Assembly: GCA_946566955.1 (NCBI GenBank)
Contig: CAMNXD010000004.1
Span: 1 to 64,000 of the forward strand
DNA from: an uncultured Clostridia bacterium
GTDB lineage: Bacteria > Bacillota > Clostridia > Oscillospirales > Acutalibacteraceae
Length of the DNA: 64,000 nt
Direction: 5' to 3'
Both the position numbers and the translations under genes were made by a program. Under the pieces are notes generated by a model, which did not search any database, was not told where the DNA came from, and saw only the letters and a list, made by a program, of their open reading frames with translations. This document shows positions 19,149 through 28,483 of the stretch, one piece after another. Position 1 is the stretch's first letter. The number at the start of each line of letters is the position of its first letter.

Positions 19149-20687
19149 ATGAACAAAACATTAGAAGAATTATTTATGGAAATATTTGAAGATAAAAACG
19201 CAGAAGAAAAGCTAAAAAACGCATCAACTATTGAAGAAATATATGATTGCTGTCGCAGTAAGGGCTATAGAAAAAATATTGCAGCTTTTGAAATAGAGTT
19301 AAAAAATTTAATTTACGAAATTAATCAAACTTTGAATATTCCAGAAGACTTTTTAGAAAAAGTAGCAGGTGGAATTACAAATTCTCGTTTCAATAAGATG
19401 ACTGCAGGACTTTTATCTTTAATGAGTTTAGGAAGTGTAACCGCTTCACCTATTGGTGCTGTTCCTAATTTAAGTAATTCTGCTCCAATTAAAAATAAAT
19501 TATCAATTAATACTGCTCTTTCAAAAGAATCATTGAAAAAATATGGTGCAATACTAGGAGCTCCAGCAGCTTTGATAGCAGGCGGCGGAGGCTTGCCACT
19601 ACTTCTTACTTTAAAAAACGAAATTCAATCTACTAAAAAAGCAAGTCTTAAGAAAACTTCTCAGTTAATTATTGATGAAGCTAAAGATTTAGATAAGTTT
19701 AATAGCCTCAAAACTGAAGATATCGCAGGAATTTTTAGTACTATATTAGATGAAGTTTATGGTTATATAAATCAAGAAAAACCTAAAGATATAATCTTTC
19801 CTAAATCTAATAGAGATCTACTTGCTGCTATATTGCAGCAATTGCATACTATAACTTCAAAATTAGATAAAGAATCTTCACAATATAAAAAATTAGAAAA
19901 ACTCAAATTAGCTTTTATTGGACTTAACCACGAACTCTTTAAAAATAATCAAAGCGCTGTATCTTCTCAAATTGCTCCTCCCTCGGCACCTTCTTTACCT
20001 TCATTTACACCTCCTCCGGCACCACCGCCACCACCGCTTCCTCTTCCTACCCCACAAATCAATAAGCCATCAACACCAAAGCCAAAAAAGAAAACCTCTA
20101 ATTCTAGCAATTTGCAAATCGAAAACACAAGTGGCGCATCTTTTATGGAAGAATTACAAGAAAAGCTTAAGGGTGGAGTTAACAATATTTTAGGATCTAA
20201 AAAAAATTCTCAACGGGGATATGATGAAGAAAAGTTTAAAAAAATCTCGCAAGAGCAAGCAGCCAAAGCAAAAAAACAAAAAGAGCAACAAAAACAAAAA
20301 ATTGATGAAATACTAAAAAAATTTCCAGACCTTAAACTAGAGTGGATATCCAATAGATGTAACAAATTAAATGAAGAAATACAAAATAAAATAGGTGGTT
20401 ATGCTAAACTTAAAAATGAGGAAAAAGTTGAAAGTCAACAAGAAATATACAATTCATTATATGAATATGAATTTTTGAATGAGTTAAATCACACTCGAAG
20501 AGGTAACCCTGTTAAAACTCACAACGATGACAACTTGGAAAGAATAAGACTTAAAATAAACAACGGTCCAGAGAAATTATATTTAAGCCCTAACAAAGCC
20601 CCAGCAAATCCTTACAAAGGTATTGATTATAAAGAATTAGTTCAAAGAATAAAAGATAGAGAAACGAATGTAAACAAAAAAAAATAA
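19149..20687 (+). CDS. Nif11-like-leader large exported protein 3, with polyproline tract
   Basis: A 512-residue third member. The leader (1-75) has YDCCRSKGYRKN and FLEKVAGG (VAGG 72-75). A hydrophobic block (83-104) ends SPIGA, and a second Gly/Pro/Leu-rich block spans 131-154. A helical stretch is followed by a Pro-rich segment (about 277-320, including PPPAPPPPPLPLP) and then a basic Lys/Gln-rich coiled region (370-400). The Pro tract resembles profilin/EVH1/SH3 ligands, hinting at a eukaryotic partner; this is an inference. ATG 19149 was preferred to an upstream in-frame start because AAAGGA lies at good spacing. Confidence 0.8.
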   Translation: MNKTLEELFMEIFEDKNAEEKLKNASTIEEIYDCCRSKGYRKNIAAFEIELKNLIYEINQTLNIPEDFLEKVAGGITNSRFNKMTAGLLSLMSLGSVTASPIGAVPNLSNSAPIKNKLSINTALSKESLKKYGAILGAPAALIAGGGGLPLLLTLKNEIQSTKKASLKKTSQLIIDEAKDLDKFNSLKTEDIAGIFSTILDEVYGYINQEKPKDIIFPKSNRDLLAAILQQLHTITSKLDKESSQYKKLEKLKLAFIGLNHELFKNNQSAVSSQIAPPSAPSLPSFTPPPAPPPPPLPLPTPQINKPSTPKPKKKTSNSSNLQIENTSGASFMEELQEKLKGGVNNILGSKKNSQRGYDEEKFKKISQEQAAKAKKQKEQQKQKIDEILKKFPDLKLEWISNRCNKLNEEIQNKIGGYAKLKNEEKVESQQEIYNSLYEYEFLNELNHTRRGNPVKTHNDDNLERIRLKINNGPEKLYLSPNKAPANPYKGIDYKELVQRIKDRETNVNKKK

Positions 20688-20693
20688 AAAGTC

Positions 20694-20717
20694 CTCCTGC
20701 TTAAATACAAGCAGGAG
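20694..20717. terminator. Bidirectional terminator between 20687 and fhs
   Basis: A perfect 9-base stem (CTCCTGCTT with AAGCAGGAG) lies between convergent genes. A T-rich tail follows in the minus direction (from the A run before it) and a weaker one in the plus direction. Confidence 0.8.
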
Positions 20718-20725
20718 ATTAAATT

Positions 20726-22393
20726 TTAAAATATACCAGTAATTTTTTCATTTTTATCTATATCAATTTTCTCAGCCGCCGGTAATTTTGGAAGACCCGG
20801 CATCGTCATGATATTACCCGTTAACACAACTATAAATCCTGCACCATTTGAAATAGTAACGTCCCTTACAGTAATACTGAAATTTTTTGGTCGACATAAC
20901 TTTAAAGCATCATCGGAAAGAGAATACTGAGTTTTAGCAATGCAGACTGGCAAATTACTCCTTCCAAGCCTTTCTATTTCCTTAATTGATTTCTCCGCTT
21001 CGGCAGTATAAAAAACTCCATCCGCACGGTATACTTCTTTAGCAATTTTAAAAATCTTTTCTTTTATAGGTAAGTCTTGAGAATAAATAGGAGAAAAATT
21101 TGAATTTTCTTCGCATAGTTCACATACTTCCCGCGCTAAATCTATGGCCCCTTCTCCTCCTTGAATAAATGCTCGCGAGACTGTAAACCTACAGTCCATA
21201 CTTTCACAGTAATTTTTAACTTCCGAAATCTCGTTTTCTGTATCTGTTTCAAAGCTATTTAGCGCTACAACTACAGAAACTCCAAACTTCCTCATATTTT
21301 CGATATGAACTCCTAAATTAGGTAATCCAGTCTTTAGCGCTGTTATGTCTTCATGTTTTAGATTTTCATAGCTTACTCCCCCGTTATATTTTAAAGCTCT
21401 TACCGTTGCCACAATAACAATACATGAAGGTTTAAGTCCTGCTACACGGCATTTTATATCTAAAAATTTTTCCGCCCCAAGATCAGAGCCGAATCCAGCT
21501 TCAGTAATGCAGTAATCACCTAACTTTAAAGCAAGCTTCGTTGCTCTTATTGAGTTGCAGCCATGAGCAATGTTTGCAAAAGGTCCACCGTGCATAATAA
21601 CTGGAGTCCCTTCAAGAGACTGAACTAAGTTAGGTTTAATAGCTTCCTTTAAAAGAGCCGTCATAGCTCCTTGAGCACGTAAATCTTTAGCATAAATGGG
21701 GCATCCGTCATATGTATAGGCAATAAGTATTCTACTAAGTCTTAATTTTAAGTCTTGAATATCTTGAGATAAACATAAAATTGCCATAATTTCCGTTGCA
21801 ACTGTTATTATAAATCCATCTTCACGAGTAGCGCCATTCATTTTTCCTCCAAGTCCTATAACTATATTTCTAAGAGACCTATCGTTCATGTCCAAACATC
21901 TTTTTATAAGGATACTTTTAGGATTAATATTTAATTTATTTCCTTGATGTAAATGGTTATCAAGAAGAGCGCATAAAAGATTATTTGCAGCGGTTATTGC
22001 ATGCATGTCACCAGTAAAATGAAGATTTATTTCTTCCATAGGTAAAACTTGTGAATACCCTCCACCTGTTGCTCCGCCCTTAATACCAAACACTGGTCCT
22101 AAAGAAGGTTCTCTTAGGGCAATAACAGCATTTTTATTTATTTTATGCATGGCTTGACCTAATCCAATAGTTATAGTAGTTTTGCCCTCTCCAGCGGGAG
22201 TTGGATTAATTGCCGTCACGAGTACTAATTTCCCGTTTGGTTTTTCTTTTAGCCTCTTAAAAACACAGTCTTCAATCTTAGCTTTATATTTACCATAAAG
22301 CTCTAATTCTTCTTCATTTATACCTAAACCTTTTGCAATTTGAGTTATATGCTTTGGCGTAGTTTTATTAGCAATTTGCAAGTCTGTTAACAT
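20726..22393 (-). CDS. fhs: Formate-tetrahydrofolate ligase
   Basis: A 555-residue enzyme that makes 10-formyl-THF from formate, THF and ATP, feeding purines and fMet-tRNA. The P-loop [13 protein letters not shown], the [14 protein letters not shown] loop and [14 protein letters not shown] are diagnostic, and length is normal. ATG 22393 follows AGGAGG. It lies upstream of a convergent terminator and 34 bases after the glycosyltransferase fusion gene. Linkage to fmt, two genes upstream, is consistent because Fmt consumes the product. Confidence 0.95.
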   Translation of the reverse strand: MLTDLQIANKTTPKHITQIAKGLGINEEELELYGKYKAKIEDCVFKRLKEKPNGKLVLVTAINPTPAGEGKTTITIGLGQAMHKINKNAVIALREPSLGPVFGIKGGATGGGYSQVLPMEEINLHFTGDMHAITAANNLLCALLDNHLHQGNKLNINPKSILIKRCLDMNDRSLRNIVIGLGGKMNGATREDGFIITVATEIMAILCLSQDIQDLKLRLSRILIAYTYDGCPIYAKDLRAQGAMTALLKEAIKPNLVQSLEGTPVIMHGGPFANIAHGCNSIRATKLALKLGDYCITEAGFGSDLGAEKFLDIKCRVAGLKPSCIVIVATVRALKYNGGVSYENLKHEDITALKTGLPNLGVHIENMRKFGVSVVVALNSFETDTENEISEVKNYCESMDCRFTVSRAFIQGGEGAIDLAREVCELCEENSNFSPIYSQDLPIKEKIFKIAKEVYRADGVFYTAEAEKSIKEIERLGRSNLPVCIAKTQYSLSDDALKLCRPKNFSITVRDVTISNGAGFIVVLTGNIMTMPGLPKLPAAEKIDIDKNEKITGIF

Positions 22394-22427
22394 TTTTTAG
22401 CCTCCTGTTTTTAAAGTGCTTTTATCT

Positions 22428-23984
22428 TCAATTGATTTTATTATGAAACCATACTTTTTCTAAAAATATTTTATTTTCAAACCCTCCTCGAGATTTTCTT
22501 TTAAGTTTGCACTTTTCTTCAATCTCTTCAAATTTCACACCCATGTAGCTGCACATAGTTTTAATTACTTCCAGTACGTCTGCAAGTTCTTCGATTTTTT
22601 TTGATTCTTGAGTTTTAGCTTCCACTACTTCTGTGCATTCCTCAATTAATTTTAAGCTTAGATAATGATTCATTTCTTCATCTTTAAGAACTTTAAATTC
22701 GCAGGTATTTCCTTGGTTTTCAATTATTTGAGGAATCTTATCTCTTACAAGCTTATTAAATACTTTTTCTTTAGCCGTAAGTTTATGAATTAAACAAAGA
22801 ATATTTTTTAAAGAGTCAGACTTATCAAATTTTTCGCAGAAATCTTTCATGGAGCTGAGCTTCTTTGGATTTCCAAGCAAGCTTTTAATTGTTTTAGAAG
22901 GATCGTTTTCAAGTCTCACAGCCATGTTATTGCTAACTAGAAAATTGGCATTTTCTTCTTCTTGACCTGGAATCGCGTTAAAAAGTACCATAGGCAGTCC
23001 GCACGCAAGTGCTTCACTAACAGTCAAGCCACCAGGTTTAGTAATTATTAAGTCGGAAGCATACATATATTTTTCAACTTCCTTCGTAAAATAAACAACC
23101 TTTGTTTTCTTTGTTTTAGTCATATTAGTAGCTCGAGATTTTTTAAACTTAACTTTAAACTTAATGTTTTTTAGCTTTGGAATATATTTTGAAATGTTAG
23201 CTAAAATTTTTAATCTTCTTCTCAAATGAGGTCTACCCTCTGAAATACTTTTAACTCTTTCATAAAGTTTTTGATTTTTACCCGTTATTATGATTATTTG
23301 AAAATCAAGGTCAATGCTTTGAAGTTCAAAGTAAATTTTATCTATATTAGCAAGTCCTTGAGTACCTGCCATTATAAGAATAGTTGGTAGAGAAGGGTCA
23401 AGGGAAAGCTCTTCAAGAATTTCTTTTTTATCTGGCTTCACGTAAAAAGAATCATCTACGGGAATTCCAAAAGGATAAACAATATTAGGATTAATGCCCA
23501 TATCTTCCATGCTAGCCACCATATCCGAATTTGCAACAACATAAGCATCTACTCCGGGACTTGTCCACGTACGGTGAGGGGCGTAGTCTGTCATGACGCA
23601 AACGAGCGGCAATTTGACCGCATCACTGGTTTTTAAATTAGAAACCATTTCAGTAGTAAAAGGATGAGTGCTAATTATAAGATCCGGCTGGGACTTCTCA
23701 ATTAAAGGAAGCAGCTTTTTACTTATTAAACTGTTTATCCCAACCACAAGACGATTTACAGTTTTATTATTGGATGAACTATACATCATTTTCCAAAGTT
23801 TAGGTTGTTTAAGGGCAATATATTCATAAACTTCAGTAATAGTCTTATTAAGTATAGGACTTATGTACTCCAAAGCGTCAACTACTTCAGCAATAACTCC
23901 CTCAGATAGAAGATAATCTTTTATTGCATTTGCAGCACTCATATGTCCGCCGCCTGTGGACGCAGAAAGTATTGTAATTTTCAA
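22428..23984 (-). CDS. MGDG-synthase-like glycosyltransferase fused to a MazG-like pyrophosphohydrolase
   Basis: A 518-residue fusion. Residues 1-~400 are a family 28 glycosyltransferase of the MGDG synthase/diacylglycerol glucosyltransferase type (ASTGGGHMSAANAI at the N-terminus, KPGGLTVSEALACGLP in the donor domain), with a short basic insertion about residues 275-295. From residue ~407 there is a complete MazG-like NTP pyrophosphohydrolase with start-like KLVRDKIPQII, metal motifs EECTE and EELAD. The two are normally separate proteins. TTG 23984 abuts the fmt stop. No stop or frameshift is seen at the junction. The biochemical reason for the fusion is unknown; read-through of a lost stop codon is one explanation. 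Confidence 0.82.
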   Translation of the reverse strand: MKITILSASTGGGHMSAANAIKDYLLSEGVIAEVVDALEYISPILNKTITEVYEYIALKQPKLWKMMYSSSNNKTVNRLVVGINSLISKKLLPLIEKSQPDLIISTHPFTTEMVSNLKTSDAVKLPLVCVMTDYAPHRTWTSPGVDAYVVANSDMVASMEDMGINPNIVYPFGIPVDDSFYVKPDKKEILEELSLDPSLPTILIMAGTQGLANIDKIYFELQSIDLDFQIIIITGKNQKLYERVKSISEGRPHLRRRLKILANISKYIPKLKNIKFKVKFKKSRATNMTKTKKTKVVYFTKEVEKYMYASDLIITKPGGLTVSEALACGLPMVLFNAIPGQEEENANFLVSNNMAVRLENDPSKTIKSLLGNPKKLSSMKDFCEKFDKSDSLKNILCLIHKLTAKEKVFNKLVRDKIPQIIENQGNTCEFKVLKDEEMNHYLSLKLIEECTEVVEAKTQESKKIEELADVLEVIKTMCSYMGVKFEEIEEKCKLKRKSRGGFENKIFLEKVWFHNKIN

Positions 23985-24947
23985 TTAAAATCCCTCACTA
24001 AAAGTTTTCTCAGAAGATATGGCAAGTCCTAAAATAGTTTTATCGCTCAACCGATACCCACGTGCAAAATCGCTGGCAGGCATTCTTTTTTTCCCTTCTA
24101 TTTGGACTTCCAAAAGCTCCAAGCTGGTATCTTTGCCGCATCCCACTATAAGAGGAGAGGTGCTAAGTATCTTACCAGGATATGCAGGACGACTTTGCGC
24201 AACTCTAGACTTATATATTTTAAAAAGCTTGCCTCTTAAAGTTGTATGTGCAATGGGCCAAGGGTTCGATCCTCTTATTAAATCGTGAATCTCCTTTGCG
24301 GATTTTTCCCAATTTATATCTCCAGTAATTTTATCAAGCGGAGGAGAAAGAGTAGCTTTAGAATCATCTTGAGGAATAGAAACCAGTTCACCGGATTGAA
24401 GTTTTTTAATTGTTTTAATAAGCGTATCCGCTCCAACTACAGACATCTTCTTCTTAAGTTCTTCGGAAGTTTCATCATCGTTTATAAAGACTTTACTTTG
24501 CATCAAAATATCGCCTGTATCAAGACCTTCATCCATAAACATAGTAGTTACACCTGTAACTGTGTCTCCGTTAATTATGCTCCACTGTATAGGGGCCGCT
24601 CCACGATACTTTGGAAGCAGCGACCCGTGGACGTTTATACATCCAAATTTAGGGAACGTTATAATATTTTTAGGAAGTATCTTTCCATACGCCACAACGA
24701 TTATTAAATCGGGATTTATTTGTTTTATAATCTCAAAAGTTTCATCAATTTTAAGCTTTTCAGGCTGAAAGACCTTTATTCCATATTCTTGCGCTCGAGC
24801 TTTAACGGGAGTTGGTAAAATAACTTGTTTTCTTCCTTGAGGTTTATCGGGCTTTGTAAAGACTGCACTAACATCATATTCATTTTCAATAAGGGCATCC
24901 AAAGAAGGAATTGCAAATTCTGGAGTACCCATAAAAAGTATCTTCAA
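23985..24947 (-). CDS. fmt: Methionyl-tRNA formyltransferase
   Basis: A 320-residue enzyme that formylates initiator Met-tRNA using 10-formyl-THF. It has the MKILFMGTPEFA N-terminus, the formyl-donor-site motif NVHGSLLPKYRGAAPIQW with its catalytic Asn/His, and an Fmt C-terminal OB domain. I chose TTG 24947 because it puts MKILFMG at the N-terminus, six bases after AGAGGTG; an upstream GTG at 24956 would add three residues. The usual partner def is not adjacent. Confidence 0.94.
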   Translation of the reverse strand: MKILFMGTPEFAIPSLDALIENEYDVSAVFTKPDKPQGRKQVILPTPVKARAQEYGIKVFQPEKLKIDETFEIIKQINPDLIIVVAYGKILPKNIITFPKFGCINVHGSLLPKYRGAAPIQWSIINGDTVTGVTTMFMDEGLDTGDILMQSKVFINDDETSEELKKKMSVVGADTLIKTIKKLQSGELVSIPQDDSKATLSPPLDKITGDINWEKSAKEIHDLIRGSNPWPIAHTTLRGKLFKIYKSRVAQSRPAYPGKILSTSPLIVGCGKDTSLELLEVQIEGKKRMPASDFARGYRLSDKTILGLAISSEKTFSEGF

Positions 24948-24969
24948 ATTATCCACCTCTGTGATATAT

Positions 24970-25587
24970 TTAAGCTTTATCCTGCTGGAAATATTCTTCT
25001 AAAGTAATTTTATTTTCATAAATGTAGTTTGCCAGCTCTTCTTCTACATAGCGAATATGCCAGGGCTCAAACTTCATTTTGGTTATGTGCTCCTTGCCGG
25101 CAGGGTAACGCAAAATAAATCCAAATTTATGAAGCACACTATGAAGCCAATTAGTTTCATCGTTTGTTTCGCCATTTTCTCCTAGAGCAATACCGCTCCA
25201 CTTACCATTTCTAAAAATATCGCAGTCCATGGCAAGACCTGTATTATGTTCGGAATATCCGGGTAAGCAAACACTTTTTGCCACAAATTCTTCGCCATGC
25301 CTGCTTAAAAAATAATCGTATTTAAATTGCTGCTGCTCATAAGTTAAAAATCCACTTGTTATACCCAACGTTATTCCATTACTTTGGGCGTAATCCCAAA
25401 GCTGACTAAATTTTTCAGCAGTTACTTTTTCAAGATACGTTTTTCTATCTTCTATTTTAAAGGTTCTATAAACTAAGTCGTTATCCTTAACGGATTCCAC
25501 GGGAACTATAGAGGGTTTAATTACTTTCTCATAATAAGAGTCTTCAATTTTGTTTTCTTTATTGACTAATATTTTATAATTCGTCAT
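24970..25587 (-). CDS. VanY/M15-type D-Ala-D-Ala carboxypeptidase without signal peptide
   Basis: A 205-residue LAS-family peptidase. Zinc ligands are readable in GYSEHNTGLAMD (His, Asp) and EPWHIRY (Glu base, His). The family's substrate-binding Arg (usually SGYRS) appears as Leu in SGFLTYE. There is no signal peptide or membrane anchor, whereas VanY homologues are normally exported. It may act on cytoplasmic muropeptides, be exported otherwise, or be a damaged form. ATG 25587 follows GGAGCG. It precedes fmt on the same strand with a 22-base gap. Confidence 0.82.
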   Translation of the reverse strand: MTNYKILVNKENKIEDSYYEKVIKPSIVPVESVKDNDLVYRTFKIEDRKTYLEKVTAEKFSQLWDYAQSNGITLGITSGFLTYEQQQFKYDYFLSRHGEEFVAKSVCLPGYSEHNTGLAMDCDIFRNGKWSGIALGENGETNDETNWLHSVLHKFGFILRYPAGKEHITKMKFEPWHIRYVEEELANYIYENKITLEEYFQQDKA

Positions 25588-25690
25588 TTTGAACGCTCCT
25601 TTCGTATTTTAGATCCCTAATTTCAAGCTTTTATGATAATACATTTGTAAAATTTTTTCAATTGTTCATTCTTATAAGCACTAGAAATCG

Positions 25691-25719
25691 TTGATATAAA
25701 GTAAAAATAAATGTATAAT
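25691..25719 (+). promoter_or_regulatory. Promoter of the prfA run
   Basis: TTGATA (25691-25696), 17 bases and TATAAT (25714-25719) lie about 43 bases before prfA. Confidence 0.65.
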
Positions 25720-25761
25720 AAGGAATAAAATATAAATTAAAGTATCAGGAGGAAGCCTAGT

Positions 25762-26838
25762 ATGTTTGCTAAACTTGAACTAACCGAAAAACACTTTGAC
25801 GAAATAAATCAAGAGCTTTGTAATCCCGAGATAATATCAGACCAAGAAAAATACAAGTCTTTAATGAAAGAGCTAAAAAACTTAACGCCCATTGTTGAAA
25901 AGTACAGAGAGTATAAAAAAGAAAATCAAAATATTGAAGAGGCAAAAGAAATTTTATCGCAGCACGGGATTGATAAAGAGCTTAAAGAAATGGCTGAATA
26001 TGAAATAACGTGTTCTAAGGAAAAATCACAAAAGATATCAGAAGAACTTAAAATACTTCTTCTACCAAAAGACCCTAATGACGAAAGAAACGTTATAATG
26101 GAAATAAGAGCAGGAGCCGGCGGAGAAGAAGCAGCACTTTTTTCAGGAGTTCTTTTTAGAATGTATAACATGTACGCTCAAGAAAAAAGGTGGAAAGTAG
26201 ATGTTTTAAATTCAAACGAAACGCAGCTTGGAGGATTTAAAGAAATAAGTTTTATGATAAGCGGTGAAGGGGCATATTCTAAGCTTAAATACGAAAGCGG
26301 CGTACACAGAGTGCAAAGAGTACCAGATACTGAAGCTCAAGGAAGAGTCCATACTTCTACTGTCACAGTGGCTGTACTTCCCGAAGCTGAAGATGTGGAA
26401 ATAGAAATAAATCCTACCGACCTTCAAATAGACACTTATCGCGCCGGCGGAGCCGGAGGTCAGCACGTTAATAAGACGGAATCGGCTATAAGAATAACTC
26501 ACATTCCAACAGGTATAGTAGTTGAATGCCAGGACGAAAGAAGTCAATACAAAAATAAAGATAAAGCAATGAAAGTATTGAAGTCAAGGCTCTTAGAAGC
26601 TAAGCGTGAAGAGCAAAACAGTTCTCTTGCTGAAGAAAGAAGGATGCAAGTAGGTACAGGGGATAGATCCGAAAGAATCCGGACTTATAACTATCCTCAA
26701 AGCCGTCTCACTGACCACCGCATCGGACTTACTCTTTACCGTCTAGAAGATGTGCTAAATGGAAATATAGAGGAAATACTCGAAGCCCTCAGCACTGCAG
26801 ATAGAGCAGCTAAACTTGCAGGAGAAAATAAATTTTAG
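25762..26838 (+). CDS. prfA: Peptide chain release factor 1
   Basis: A 358-residue RF1 that reads UAA and UAG. The peptidyl-hydrolysis motif [13 protein letters not shown] is intact, and [16 protein letters not shown] is typical. The length and domain order are normal. ATG 25762 follows AGGAGG. It heads a plus-strand run prfA-tsaC-transglycosylase-aminopeptidase with short gaps. The usual adjacent methyltransferase prmC is not present here. Confidence 0.96.
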   Translation: MFAKLELTEKHFDEINQELCNPEIISDQEKYKSLMKELKNLTPIVEKYREYKKENQNIEEAKEILSQHGIDKELKEMAEYEITCSKEKSQKISEELKILLLPKDPNDERNVIMEIRAGAGGEEAALFSGVLFRMYNMYAQEKRWKVDVLNSNETQLGGFKEISFMISGEGAYSKLKYESGVHRVQRVPDTEAQGRVHTSTVTVAVLPEAEDVEIEINPTDLQIDTYRAGGAGGQHVNKTESAIRITHIPTGIVVECQDERSQYKNKDKAMKVLKSRLLEAKREEQNSSLAEERRMQVGTGDRSERIRTYNYPQSRLTDHRIGLTLYRLEDVLNGNIEEILEALSTADRAAKLAGENKF

Positions 26839-26858
26839 TTTATAAAGGATATTAACTT

Positions 26859-27869
26859 ATGGAAACACTGTGTTTAAACTCAAGTGAGACTCAAATAGCG
26901 GCTGAAATTCTTCAAAGAGGCGGTATAGTAGCAGTCCCGACTGAAACAGTTTACGGCCTTGCTGCAAATGCATTCGACCTTCAAGCTATAAAGAAAATTT
27001 TTGTGGCAAAAGGTCGTCCATCAGATAACCCATTGATAGTTCATATTAGCGATAAAGACAAAATTTATGAAGTTGTTTCCAGCTTCCCCGAAAAAGCCAG
27101 TTATTTAGCTGAAAAGCTTTGGCCAGGACCTCTTACCATGATTCTACCTAAAAATCCAAGAATTCCTCATTCAGTTACGGGCGGGCTTGATTCAGTAGCC
27201 GTAAGACTTCCAGCGCATTTTGTAATTCAAGAGATAATAAAAAAATCTGGGTTTCCACTTGTTGCACCTTCCGCTAATTTATCTGGAAGTCCAAGTCCAA
27301 CGAATTTTAGTCACGTATTTGAAGACTTAAACGGACGAGTTGATGCAATCTTAGACGCAGGTGAATGCAGCATAGGACTTGAATCTACAGTGATTTCATT
27401 TCTCGAAGATCCTCCAAGACTTTTGCGTCCGGGAGCAATTACTCCTCAAGAAATAGAAACTTTGATAGGCCCTATAATAATAGATGATTCAGTTTATTCT
27501 AAACTAAAACCCGAGGAAAAAGTTTTATCTCCCGGCACTAAATATAAGCACTACTCCCCTAAAGCTAAAGTTGTGATATTGAAAGGAACTTCCGAAAAAT
27601 ACGCTGAATTTTTAAATTCTTTATCTAGTGAAAATATTATTGCACTTTGCTTTAATCAAGACATACCTCTTTTAAAAATTCCATATATATCCTATGGTGA
27701 CAGCAGCAATAGTTCAGAGCAAGCGAAAAAATTATTTAGTTCTCTTCGAGAGGCGGATAAATTCTTTCCTCAGATAATATATGCTCACTGCTGCCGAAAT
27801 GAAGGAGTAGGAATAGCTGTATATAATAGATTAGTGCGTGCAGCGGGATTCAAAATTATTAAACTTTAA
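26859..27869 (+). CDS. tsaC: L-threonylcarbamoyladenylate synthase (Sua5 type)
   Basis: A 336-residue protein that makes TC-AMP for the tRNA t6A37 modification. The YrdC domain (1-~200) has PTETVYGLAANA, KGRPSDNPLIVH and a SANLSGSPSPT stretch. A C-terminal Sua5 domain (~230-336) distinguishes it from short TsaC. ATG 26859 follows AAAGGA. Proximity to prfA is conserved in many Firmicutes. Confidence 0.93.
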   Translation: METLCLNSSETQIAAEILQRGGIVAVPTETVYGLAANAFDLQAIKKIFVAKGRPSDNPLIVHISDKDKIYEVVSSFPEKASYLAEKLWPGPLTMILPKNPRIPHSVTGGLDSVAVRLPAHFVIQEIIKKSGFPLVAPSANLSGSPSPTNFSHVFEDLNGRVDAILDAGECSIGLESTVISFLEDPPRLLRPGAITPQEIETLIGPIIIDDSVYSKLKPEEKVLSPGTKYKHYSPKAKVVILKGTSEKYAEFLNSLSSENIIALCFNQDIPLLKIPYISYGDSSNSSEQAKKLFSSLREADKFFPQIIYAHCCRNEGVGIAVYNRLVRAAGFKIIKL

Positions 27870-27900
27870 AAGTTTAGTATTAAATTGGAGGGTTTATCAA

Positions 27901-28470
27901 ATATTAATAAGAGTAAACAAATCAATTATATTTTACGGTTGTATGGTAATATTATCCTTATTTATGTTATCATGGGTATATAAATCCTTAATGCATATAG
28001 TTTACCCTTTAAAGTACGAAAAACTTGTTTCTGAAGCAGCTTCGAAATATAAAGTTGAAAAAGAATTGATTTTCGCTATAATCAAGTGTGAAAGCGGCTT
28101 CGAAGAAAATGCTCGATCTGCTGCAAATGCCCAAGGTCTTATGCAAATTACTCCTGAAACCTTTAAGTGGCTCTCCGAGTGCTATACGCATGAACAAAAT
28201 TTAAGCGGACAAGAAATTCAAAATCCAAAAACTAATATTTCTTATGGGACTCTTTTCATTTCAATCCTTTTAAAGAAATATAAAACTGAAAAGACTGCTC
28301 TTTGCGCATATAATGCAGGTATGACTGTAGTTGACAGGTGGCTCTCAGACAAAAACCTTTCACCAGACGGTTTAAATTTAGAATCTATTCCCTACGAAGA
28401 AACAAGAAAGTACGTTAAAAGAGTAGACAAAGCAAAAAAGATTTATAAAAATTTATATTTTAAAAACTAA
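27901..28470 (+). CDS. Membrane-anchored lytic transglycosylase, probable ATA start
   Basis: About 189 residues: an N-terminal membrane helix (about 9-27), then an SLT domain with catalytic Glu in IIKCESGFEENARS, followed by AQGLMQITPETF and LCAYNAGMT. It cleaves peptidoglycan outside the membrane. A GGAGGG site at 27887-27892 is followed at eight bases by in-frame ATA 27901. The nearest ATG (27943) would cut into the membrane helix, and the upstream GTG 27838 overlaps tsaC and has no site. I therefore favour ATA, with the long GTG form as alternative. Confidence 0.8.
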   Translation: MLIRVNKSIIFYGCMVILSLFMLSWVYKSLMHIVYPLKYEKLVSEAASKYKVEKELIFAIIKCESGFEENARSAANAQGLMQITPETFKWLSECYTHEQNLSGQEIQNPKTNISYGTLFISILLKKYKTEKTALCAYNAGMTVVDRWLSDKNLSPDGLNLESIPYEETRKYVKRVDKAKKIYKNLYFKN

Positions 28471-28483
28471 GGAGAGATTTAAA

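Noticed and set aside
24250-24275. GGGTTCGATCC, looking like a tRNA T-loop
   Set aside because: It lies inside the fmt coding sequence (RGSNPWPI region), and no cloverleaf can be drawn around it. No tRNA gene was found in the window.
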